In this document: piece by piece, positions 57,926 through 64,000 of the stretch
Layout of the letters: the number at the start of each line of letters is the position of its first letter
Numbering within the stretch: the first letter of the stretch is position 1
NCBI RefSeq assembly: GCF_900115075.1
Contig: NZ_FOVG01000006.1
Span: forward strand, 62,001 to 126,000
Direction: 5' to 3'
DNA: 64,000 nucleotides
DNA from: Candidatus Pantoea varia
GTDB lineage: Bacteria; Pseudomonadota; Gammaproteobacteria; Enterobacterales; Enterobacteriaceae
Notes under the pieces: model-generated
What the model was told of the DNA's origin: nothing
Database searches by the model: none
The model's input: only the letters and a program-made list of their open reading frames with translations
Made by a program: the position numbers and the translations under genes

Positions 57926-57957
57926 TTGACTCTGGAGTTCACTCCAGAGTGTAGGAT
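57926..57957 (+). promoter_or_regulatory. ZntR-type (MerR-family) promoter/operator of zntA
   Basis: TTGACT (57926-57931) and TAGGAT (57952-57957) are separated by 20 bases, the overlong spacer typical of MerR-family targets. The spacer holds a perfect dyad: ACTCTGGAGT (57929-57938), TC, ACTCCAGAGT (57941-57950). This is nearly the E. coli ZntR site, so zinc-loaded ZntR should unwind and activate the promoter. The zntR gene itself is not in this window. Confidence 0.92.
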
Positions 57958-58000
57958 AGCGGGATGAGCCGGGTTGCTCATCCCATTATCCGGAGGTCAT

Positions 58001-60289
58001 ATGCACCAAGATCACGCCTGTGGCTGCGGCAAACCGCGTGCCAGCCACGCCGCAGCAAAACCGCTGTGCCAGGTTCGCCAGGCCCGTCCCCTCTCCCTTT
58101 CCATCCATGCTGCTACGCCCGTGACGGCGGATACAGCAGGCTGTTGCTGTGACAGCAACAGCAGTCCTGGCAACGAGGCTGACACCGCTGAGGAAAGCGA
58201 CCGGCGAGGGTCCACTTATCCCTTTAGCTGGCAGGTCAGCGGGATGGATTGCCCAAGCTGCGCCCGCACCATTGAAACTGCCGTCCGCCAGGTAAAAGGC
58301 GTGACCGATGCCCGCGTGCTGTTTAGCAGCGAGAAGCTGGTCGTCAACGCAGACCAGGATGTGCAAAACGCCGTTGAACAGGCGGTGAAAAAAGCCGGTT
58401 TCCAGCTCGCAGCCTCATCAGCCACGTCGGCTACCTCCCCCGCCAGTCCGGGCTGGCAGCAGAACCGGATGCTGATATTGCTGGCACTGCTGGTGCTCGC
58501 CAGCAGCGTTCTCAGCCAGTTCGCACCCGCCTGGGGCGATCGGCTGTTTGTGCTGACCACGCTGGTCGGCCTGGTCCCGGTAGCGCGCAGTGCATGGCAG
58601 CGCATTCGCAGCGGATCGCCGTTTACCATTGAGACATTAATGACACTGGCGTCAGCCGGTGCGCTGATTATTGGCGCGCACGCTGAAGCCGCGATGGTGC
58701 TGGTGCTGTTTCAGCTGGGCGAACAGCTGGAAAGCTACGCCGCCTCCAGGGCGCGCAGCGGCGTCACCAGCCTGATGGCGTTGCGGCCTGAGTCGGCAAT
58801 TCGCCTTGAACAGGGCAAACGTCTTGAAGTACCGCTGGCGGCGCTGCAACCCGGCGATGTGATTGAAGTCGCGGCGGGCAGCCGCCTGCCGGTCGACGGC
58901 CGTTTAATCAGCCCGCTCGCCAGTTTCGATGAGAGCGCGCTGACCGGAGAATCATTGCCGGTTACCCGCGCCAGCGGCGAAAAGATTCTCGCCGGCGCCA
59001 CCAGCGTGGATCGGCTGGTGATGCTGGAAGTGGTGTCGAAGCCAGGTGAAAGCGCGATTGACCGTATCCTGCAGCTGATTGAGGAAGCGGAAACACATCG
59101 TGCGCCGGTTGAACGCTTTATCGATCAGTTCAGTCGCATCTATACGCCACTGGTGATGCTACTGTCGCTGCTGGTAATGGTGGTGCCCCCCCTGCTCTTC
59201 GCAGGCGACTGGCAGCCGTGGATCTACAAAAGTCTGACGCTGCTGCTGATTGGCTGCCCCTGTGCACTGGTGATCTCTACGCCTGCCGCCATTACCTCCG
59301 GGCTGGCTGCGGCGGCGCGACAGGGCGCACTGATCAAAGGCGGTGCGGCGCTGGAGCGGTTGAGTACGCTACGCAGAATGGCGTTTGATAAAACCGGCAC
59401 GCTGACGCTGGGCAAGCCACAGCTGACGCAGATCCTGCGATTTGGCGAGGCCCGCGAATCAGAGATGCTGGCGCTGAGCGCCGCTGCGGAACAGGGTGCG
59501 ACCCATCCACTGGCCAGCGCTATCGTGTCGGCCGCGCAGGCGCGTGACCTGGATATTCCTGACGCGCAGGATCAGCAGGTGCAGGCCGGACGCGGTATCA
59601 GTGCGCAGGTCTCAGGCCAGCAGATTCAGCTGCTGACACCCGGCCATGCTCCCGGTCTGACGCCGCAGCAAAGCGCGCAGATAGCGCAACAGGAAGCCGA
59701 AGGTGAAACGCTGGTAGTGCTGATGCGCGATGGCGAAGCGCTGGGTGCGCTGGCCCTGCGCGATCAGCTGCGCGACGACGCCGTCGATGCGTTAAAGGCG
59801 CTGAAAAAGCTGGGCATTGAGAGCCTGATGCTGACGGGTGACAATCCGCGCGCTGCGGCGGCGATTGCCCGCCAGCTGGATATAGATTATCGCGCCAGCC
59901 TGCTGCCCGCCGATAAGGTGGCAGCCATCCGTGAACTGAGTCAGCAGCAGCCGCTGGCGATGGTCGGAGATGGTATTAACGACGCCCCGGCGATGAAAGC
60001 GGCGACGCTGGGCATTGCGATGGGCAGCGGCACCGATGTCGCGCTGGAAGCGGCCGATGCGGCCCTGACGCGAAATCAGCTCAGCAATCTGGCCCCGATG
60101 ATTGCGCTGGCACGCCGGACACGGCGCATCATCCACCAGAATGTCGGAATTGCGCTGGGTCTGAAGGCGATTTTCCTGGTCACCACCCTGCTGGGTCTGA
60201 CCGGACTGTGGCTGGCGGTGCTGGCGGATTCCGGAGCGACCGCGCTGGTCACCGCCAACGCGTTGCGTTTACTGCGTCGTCGCGCCTGA
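58001..60289 (+). CDS. zntA: Zn(II)/Cd(II)/Pb(II)-exporting P1B-type ATPase ZntA
   Basis: ZntA pumps Zn2+, Cd2+ and Pb2+ out of the cytoplasm. The 762-residue protein has a His/Cys-rich N-terminus (HQDHACGCG, and GCCCDSN near residue 49), then an HMA domain with VSGMDCPSCARTIE. Eight membrane helices are expected, with the ion-site motif GCPCALVIS, the TGES loop, the phosphorylation site DKTGTLT, and GDGINDAPAMKAATLGIAMG. It is about 30 residues longer than E. coli ZntA (732), the extra mainly in the N-terminal tail. The ATG at 58001 has GGAGG upstream; the frame to 57974 is rejected. Confidence 0.96.
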   Translation: MHQDHACGCGKPRASHAAAKPLCQVRQARPLSLSIHAATPVTADTAGCCCDSNSSPGNEADTAEESDRRGSTYPFSWQVSGMDCPSCARTIETAVRQVKGVTDARVLFSSEKLVVNADQDVQNAVEQAVKKAGFQLAASSATSATSPASPGWQQNRMLILLALLVLASSVLSQFAPAWGDRLFVLTTLVGLVPVARSAWQRIRSGSPFTIETLMTLASAGALIIGAHAEAAMVLVLFQLGEQLESYAASRARSGVTSLMALRPESAIRLEQGKRLEVPLAALQPGDVIEVAAGSRLPVDGRLISPLASFDESALTGESLPVTRASGEKILAGATSVDRLVMLEVVSKPGESAIDRILQLIEEAETHRAPVERFIDQFSRIYTPLVMLLSLLVMVVPPLLFAGDWQPWIYKSLTLLLIGCPCALVISTPAAITSGLAAAARQGALIKGGAALERLSTLRRMAFDKTGTLTLGKPQLTQILRFGEARESEMLALSAAAEQGATHPLASAIVSAAQARDLDIPDAQDQQVQAGRGISAQVSGQQIQLLTPGHAPGLTPQQSAQIAQQEAEGETLVVLMRDGEALGALALRDQLRDDAVDALKALKKLGIESLMLTGDNPRAAAAIARQLDIDYRASLLPADKVAAIRELSQQQPLAMVGDGINDAPAMKAATLGIAMGSGTDVALEAADAALTRNQLSNLAPMIALARRTRRIIHQNVGIALGLKAIFLVTTLLGLTGLWLAVLADSGATALVTANALRLLRRRA

Positions 60290-60338
60290 GTGTGAGGCTA
60301 TCGATGAGTGAGGTTAACGACGGCCCGAACGGCTGTCG

Positions 60339-60590
60339 TTAACCCGCCATGCCTTTGCGGATCAGAAACTGGTAGGGCAGCGTGTCGGTCTGCTGCGCCA
60401 GCAGGCCATGTTCCATAAAGCGGCAGAAACCGGGAATATCGCGGGTCGTCGCCGGATCATCGGCGATGATCAGCAACGTCTCGCCATCCTGCAGGCCGCG
60501 TACGGTTTTGCGCACCATCATCACCGGCTCCGGGCAACGCAGGCCACGGGCATCCAGCTGATGGTCGGCAGAGGAAAAAGCATCGCTCAT
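60339..60590 (-). CDS. tusA: Sulfur carrier protein TusA (SirA)
   Basis: TusA accepts sulfur from IscS and passes it to TusBCD for 2-thiouridine modification of tRNA wobble bases, and to molybdenum cofactor synthesis. The 83-residue protein has the catalytic cysteine in [19 protein letters not shown] and the conserved [18 protein letters not shown]. With the ATG at 60590 it begins [14 protein letters not shown], like E. coli; the frame to 60596 adds two residues only. It lies convergent to zntA; a hairpin (60312-60344) spans its 3' end. Confidence 0.94.
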   Translation of the reverse strand: MSDAFSSADHQLDARGLRCPEPVMMVRKTVRGLQDGETLLIIADDPATTRDIPGFCRFMEHGLLAQQTDTLPYQFLIRKGMAG

Positions 60591-60756
60591 AATCAACTCG
60601 GTTCAGGTAAAGGGCGCTCATTCTAGCGCGTGCTGACGGTGAAGCAAGGCGATAACGATTGCGCTAAAATTAACCATTGCATAAAAAGCACAACGCGGTA
60701 AGATGCCGCCGCTTTTTGCTCATGAAACTGCCAGGCGCTGCTCGAACGGCGTCCCG

Positions 60757-60790
60757 CAATGGGTTCCCTCACCCCAACATTAAAAAGGTT
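60757..60790 (+). promoter_or_regulatory. preQ1-I riboswitch upstream of yhhQ
   Basis: The leader holds TGGGTTCCCTCACCCCA (60760-60776), then ACATT and AAAAAGG (60782-60788). This fits the preQ1-I architecture: a short P1 stem (TGGG/CCCA), the loop GGTTCCC with conserved C, and an A-rich tail. The tail's AAAAAGG, which is also the yhhQ ribosome-binding site, can pair with the loop CCT. preQ1 binding should therefore hide the Shine-Dalgarno. preQ1-I elements are known before YhhQ/YpdP-family (COG1738) genes. Confidence 0.78.
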
Positions 60791-60794
60791 GAAT

Positions 60795-61460
60795 ATGCTC
60801 GCATTTTCTTCACGTCAGCGCATGCATGCGCTTTTCTGGTTGTCGCTGTTTCACCTGCTGGTGATCACATCAAGTAACTATCTGGTACAGCTGCCCATTT
60901 CCGTTTTTGGCTTCCACACCACCTGGGGTGCGTTCAGCTTCCCGTTTATTTTCCTGGCAACCGATCTCACCGTGCGTATTTTTGGCGCACCGCTGGCCCG
61001 ACGCATTATTCTGGCCGTGATGATCCCGGCGCTGTTTATCTCTTACGGTGTCTCGGCACTGTTTTATCAGGGTGAATGGCAGGGCTGGCAGGCACTGGAA
61101 GTGATGAATCTCTTTGTTGCCCGTATCGCCTGCGCCAGCTTTATGGCTTATGCGCTGGGTCAGATCCTGGACGTTCATGTGTTTAACCGTCTGCGTCGTC
61201 TGCCACAGTGGTGGATAGCACCGGGCTGCGCGATGTTTCTGGGGAATATCAGCGATACGCTGGCCTTCTTCTTCATCGCCTTCTATAAAAGCCCCGATGC
61301 GTTCATGGCGCAGCACTGGGTTGAGATCGCCCTGGTGGATTACAGCTTCAAAGTGCTGATCTGCATGGTCTTCTTCCTGCCCGCCTATGGCGTGCTGCTC
61401 AACGCCGCGCTGAAACGTCTGGCTGAACGCCAGACCGCCCGCCAGGTCAATTTCGGCTGA
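60795..61460 (+). CDS. yhhQ: Queuosine precursor transporter YhhQ
   Basis: YhhQ imports the queuosine precursors preQ0 and preQ1. The 221-residue membrane protein has about six helices and the highly conserved segments LFHLLVITSSNYLVQLPISVFGFHTTWGAFSFPFIFLATDLTVRIFGAPLARRII and ARIACASFMAYALGQILDVHVFNRL, with GNISDTLAFFFIAF. The ATG at 60795 gives MLAFSSRQRMHALFW and the E. coli length; the frame to 60759 runs through the riboswitch and is rejected. Control by preQ1 at the ribosome-binding site fits the transporter's role. Confidence 0.94.
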   Translation: MLAFSSRQRMHALFWLSLFHLLVITSSNYLVQLPISVFGFHTTWGAFSFPFIFLATDLTVRIFGAPLARRIILAVMIPALFISYGVSALFYQGEWQGWQALEVMNLFVARIACASFMAYALGQILDVHVFNRLRRLPQWWIAPGCAMFLGNISDTLAFFFIAFYKSPDAFMAQHWVEIALVDYSFKVLICMVFFLPAYGVLLNAALKRLAERQTARQVNFG

Positions 61461-61506
61461 GCCCATACAGTTTTCTGCCATTACCCGCTAAGATCTTCTG
61501 ACAATC

Positions 61507-61537
61507 ATCAGGTTGCGTTTGCAACCTGATTCCTGTT
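61507..61537 (+). terminator. Likely terminator of yhhQ
   Basis: ATCAGGTTGC-GTTT-GCAACCTGAT is a perfect 10-bp stem followed by TCCTGTTGTATT, a moderately T-rich tail. It lies 46 bases past the yhhQ stop. Confidence 0.65.
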
Positions 61538-61575
61538 GTATTAATGCCTGACTGGAAATTTAAAAAGGGATTCTG

Positions 61576-62130
61576 ATGCGCAACCTGGTGAAATATGTAG
61601 GAATGGGTTTACTGGTACTTGGCCTGGCGGCCTGTGACCAGAAGAAAGATGAAGCGGCGAATGACAACGGCGTCAGCGCCAGTCAGTCGGCGCAGACCGT
61701 CACGCTGATGGATGGCAAACTGAGCTTCTCACTGCCACCAGGCATGTCAGATAAAAGCGGTAAACTGGGTTCGCAGACCACGAACATGCACGTTTATGCG
61801 GATGAAACCGGTGCCCGCGCCATTATTGTGATTGCCGGTGACCCGACCAATGATGGGCTGGATGTGCTGTCGAAGCGCATGGAACAGCAGCAGCGCAACC
61901 GCGATCCGCAGCTGCAGGTGGTGTCGAACAAATCTGTGACGCTGAAAGATCAGCCCGCACAGCAGCTGGATACGGTGATTTCTGCCAACAACCAGACCTC
62001 ATGGTCTTCCGTGGTTCTGGCAAAAGTGGATGGCAAGCTGGTGACACTGCAGATTACGCTGCCAGGCGATAATCAGCAGCAGGCGCAGAGCGATGCGGAC
62101 AACATTGTGAAAAGCATTACGCTGAAGTAA
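61576..62130 (+). CDS. dcrB: Lipoprotein DcrB
   Basis: DcrB is a periplasm-facing lipoprotein; in E. coli it is needed for phage C1 and C6 adsorption or DNA entry and affects envelope stability. The 184-residue precursor has a lipobox LGLAAC with Cys20 as the lipidation site. A low-complexity linker and a mature domain follow (TLMDGKLSFSLPPGMSDKSGKLGSQTTNMHVYADETG, then DPQLQVVSNKSVTLKDQPAQQLDTVIS). GGGATTCTG precedes the ATG. In E. coli the next gene is yhhS; here inositol genes follow instead. Confidence 0.93.
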   Translation: MRNLVKYVGMGLLVLGLAACDQKKDEAANDNGVSASQSAQTVTLMDGKLSFSLPPGMSDKSGKLGSQTTNMHVYADETGARAIIVIAGDPTNDGLDVLSKRMEQQQRNRDPQLQVVSNKSVTLKDQPAQQLDTVISANNQTSWSSVVLAKVDGKLVTLQITLPGDNQQQAQSDADNIVKSITLK

Positions 62131-62164
62131 AACAAAAGGCTGGCTTCCCGCAGGGAAGCCAGCC
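62131..62164 (-). terminator. Terminator between dcrB and iolE
   Basis: GGCTGGCTTCCC-GCA-GGGAAGCCAGCC is a perfect 12-bp stem. On the minus strand it is followed by TTTTGTT, serving iolE. It also lies just after the dcrB stop, so it can separate both convergent units. Confidence 0.9.
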
Positions 62165-62179
62165 TGTGTTCAGAGTCCG

Positions 62180-63076
62180 TTATAAACCTGTATTTTCGCG
62201 AATATATTTCCGCGCTTTCACCGCATATTCAAATGGATTGGCCAGCGCCGGATCCTGCTCCGCTTCCACCACCATCCAGCCTTTGTAGCCATAATCATCC
62301 AGGATTTTAAACACCGGTTTGAAGTCGATCACGCCATCGCCCGGCACGGTAAAGGTGCCCTTTTTAACGCCTTCCAGGAACGAGAGATGATTCTCACGTA
62401 CCTCGGCGACCACCTCATCACGCACATCCTTGAGATGAACGTGGAAGATGCGCGGCAGATATTTTTCCAGTACCGCCAGCATCTTCTGCTGGGAGCCTTC
62501 GGAGTAGTAGACGTGGCCGGTGTCATAGAGCAAACCCACCTGCTCGTCGGTCATCGCCATAAACCGGTCGATCTCTTCAGTGGTCTGAATGCCGGTGCCC
62601 ATATGGTGATGCAGCGTCACGCGCATCCCCTTCTCCCCTGCGATGCGGGCCAGTTCGTTGTAACCCTCTGCGGTTAAACGCCACTCTTCATCACTGAAAA
62701 TCGCTTTCTCTTCAAACACCGCAAGCCCGGTGCCCTGAATACTTTTACTCTGCTCTGAACAGCCAATCACCCGCGCACCCATCGCATGCAGGAAGTTCAT
62801 ATGCTCGATGAACTGTTCGATGGTTTTCTCTTTGTCGCCGTTGGCAAAAAAGGTGCTGAACCAGGCGTTGCAGATTTCAATGCCGCGAATGTCGAGCATC
62901 GGTTTCAGAATCGCCGGATCGCGCGGGTATTTGCTGCCCACTTCGCTGCCAGTAAAGCCAGCCAGCGCCATCTCACTGACGGTCTGCTGGAAGGTATTCT
63001 CACTGCCGAGATCCGGCATGTCATCGTTGGTCCAGCCGATTGGCGCGATCGCCAGTTTTACGTTCTCTTTGTTCAT
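62180..63076 (-). CDS. iolE: Myo-inosose-2 dehydratase IolE
   Basis: IolE dehydrates 2-keto-myo-inositol (scyllo-inosose) to 3D-(3,5/4)-trihydroxycyclohexane-1,2-dione, the second step of inositol catabolism. The 298-residue xylose-isomerase-like TIM-barrel protein begins [19 protein letters not shown], the IolE start. It has [58 protein letters not shown] and [17 protein letters not shown], which supply the metal-binding His, Asp and Glu residues. The ATG at 63076 matches homologues; the frame to 63112 is not supported. It follows iolG by 47 bases. Confidence 0.92.
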   Translation of the reverse strand: MNKENVKLAIAPIGWTNDDMPDLGSENTFQQTVSEMALAGFTGSEVGSKYPRDPAILKPMLDIRGIEICNAWFSTFFANGDKEKTIEQFIEHMNFLHAMGARVIGCSEQSKSIQGTGLAVFEEKAIFSDEEWRLTAEGYNELARIAGEKGMRVTLHHHMGTGIQTTEEIDRFMAMTDEQVGLLYDTGHVYYSEGSQQKMLAVLEKYLPRIFHVHLKDVRDEVVAEVRENHLSFLEGVKKGTFTVPGDGVIDFKPVFKILDDYGYKGWMVVEAEQDPALANPFEYAVKARKYIRENTGL

Positions 63077-63123
63077 CTTCTTATTCCCAGGCGGAGAGCG
63101 GCCAGGCCGCATAGAGAGCTGAA

Positions 63124-64000
63124 TCAGTTATAAAAAGCAGGACGCGGAGGCATCTCTACCGGCTCAATCGCACCACTGTTCTGCGCTTTGATACAGGCAT
63201 CGGCGGCCACTGAAGCGGCAAAGCCATCCCAGGCAGAAGGTCCGGTAAGCTGGCCCGCTTTGATGTCGTTGATAAACGCCTGCAGCTCAACGTCATACGC
63301 CTCGATAAAGCGATCTTTCCAGTCCACCAGAATGGTGTTCGACAGACGGGCATCTTTGCGCAGCTGCACTGAAGATGGCTCTGGCAGGCGGGCAATGCCC
63401 TCTTCACCGACCACTTCACACTGAATGTCATAGCCGTAAGCGCAGTTAACGAAGATCTCGACGTCGATGCGTACCCCTTTATGGGTTTCGAACAATACGA
63501 TCTGCGGGTCTTTCAGCTGACCATGCGACTTTGACGTCACGCGCGGGAAGATCACCTGCACCGTTTTATAGTCGTCGTTTGTCAGCCAGCGCAGCACATC
63601 CAGCTCGTGGATCAGGGTGTTGGTGATTGCCATCGGCGTGGTGTAGTTCTCTGGCACGGTCGGGTTACGGTGCGCGCAGTGCAGCATCAGCGGCTCCCCG
63701 ATATCGCCATCGGTGATCACTTTTTTCAGGGCGCGATAGCCCGCATCGTAAGGACGCATAAAGCCAACCTGCACCAGACGTTTACCCGCCTGAATCTCGG
63801 CATCCACCACCCGGCGGCAGCCCTCGGCGCTCATCGCCAGTGGCTTCTCACAGAAGACCGGTTTACCGGCGGCAATCGCCGCTAAGGTGAACTCTTCATG
63901 AGTCGGATCCCATGAGGTGACCAGCACCGCATCGACGTTGGGTGACTGAATCACATCGTGGCCATTTTCGAATACCTCCGCCTCAATGTTCAGGCGTTGC
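63124..64000 (-). CDS. iolG: Inositol 2-dehydrogenase-like oxidoreductase IolG (5' end outside window)
   Basis: IolG oxidises myo-inositol to scyllo-inosose with NAD+, the first step of inositol catabolism. About 291 codons are visible; the N-terminal Rossmann GxGxxG lies beyond the right edge. The Gfo/Idh/MocA hallmarks present are [34 protein letters not shown] (catalytic EKP lysine region), [16 protein letters not shown] and [14 protein letters not shown] with the conserved histidine of the family. The end, [13 protein letters not shown], is typical of inositol dehydrogenases. Its pairing with iolE supports inositol as substrate, but other Gfo/Idh substrates cannot be excluded. Confidence 0.85.
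   Translation of the reverse strand, partial: QRLNIEAEVFENGHDVIQSPNVDAVLVTSWDPTHEEFTLAAIAAGKPVFCEKPLAMSAEGCRRVVDAEIQAGKRLVQVGFMRPYDAGYRALKKVITDGDIGEPLMLHCAHRNPTVPENYTTPMAITNTLIHELDVLRWLTNDDYKTVQVIFPRVTSKSHGQLKDPQIVLFETHKGVRIDVEIFVNCAYGYDIQCEVVGEEGIARLPEPSSVQLRKDARLSNTILVDWKDRFIEAYDVELQAFINDIKAGQLTGPSAWDGFAASVAADACIKAQNSGAIEPVEMPPRPAFYN

Noticed and set aside
60312-60344. Hairpin GGTTAACGAC/GTCGTTAACC as terminator of zntA
   Set aside because: The stem is strong but no T-tract follows on the plus strand and it extends into the tusA stop codon; noted only as a 3' structure.
1-64000. Mobile elements, phage genes, tRNA or rRNA genes, toxin-antitoxin or defence systems
   Set aside because: No transposase, integrase, attachment-like direct repeats, tRNA cloverleaf or defence-family domains were recognised anywhere in the window.

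Overview
The window is a chromosomal segment from a gamma-proteobacterium of the Enterobacterales, most likely Erwiniaceae and Pantoea-like. The genus is an inference; the order follows from protein similarity and gene order. Most of it follows the Escherichia coli 'bioH to dcrB' backbone: bioH-gntX-nfuA, malQP, glpRGE/glpD, glgPACXB, asd-yhgN, gntUKR, yhhW-(ryhB)-yhhY, ggt-yhhA, ugpQCEAB, livFGMHK-panZ, rpoH, ftsXEY, rsmD-yhhL-yhhM-yhhN, zntA, tusA, yhhQ, dcrB. Several E. coli neighbours are absent from their usual places: gntT, malT with the rtc genes, yhhX, and one of livJ/livK.

Layout. 1-7.3 kb: the tail of a glycoside-hydrolase-type gene, a small secreted DUF1471 protein, biotin synthesis (bioH), gntX, the Fe-S carrier nfuA behind an IscR-type site, and maltodextrin breakdown (malP, malQ). 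7.5-11.2 kb: the glycerol-3-phosphate genes glpEGR and the divergent glpD, with GlpR operators. 11.6-19.6 kb: a complete biotin-independent malonate decarboxylase cluster mdcABCDEFGH with a convergent LysR-type mdcR, an insertion relative to E. coli. 19.8-29.2 kb: the glycogen operon glgBXCAP, read leftwards. 30-36 kb: asd, yhgN, a two-gene membrane-protein module of unknown function, and gluconate uptake and phosphorylation (gntU, gntK, gntR). 36-40 kb: pirin-like yhhW, the iron-responsive small RNA RyhB with its Fur box, acetyltransferase yhhY, a strongly folded intergenic element, and gamma-glutamyltranspeptidase. 40-45 kb: Pho-regulated glycerol-3-phosphate ABC transport (ugpBAECQ). 45-50.4 kb: branched-chain amino-acid ABC transport, followed by an intergenic duplicated 70-bp repeat. 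50.8-56.8 kb: panZ, rpoH, the ftsYEX division/secretion operon, rsmD and small membrane proteins. 57-62 kb: yhhN, zinc exporter zntA with a MerR-type operator, tusA, queuosine-precursor transporter yhhQ behind a preQ1-type riboswitch, and lipoprotein dcrB. 62-64 kb: two inositol-catabolism genes (iolE, partial iolG).

Together the genes mainly handle storage carbon (glycogen, maltodextrin), glycerol-phosphate, gluconate, malonate and inositol, with housekeeping heat-shock, division and envelope functions between them. I found no phage, transposase, CRISPR array, tRNA or rRNA. The most interesting non-coding items are RyhB, the folded element at 37622-37733, the duplicated repeat at 45274-45447, the preQ1 riboswitch and the large asd-glgB gap. 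The least understood genes are the pair at 32006-32874. No defence system or other exotic multi-gene system is evident.
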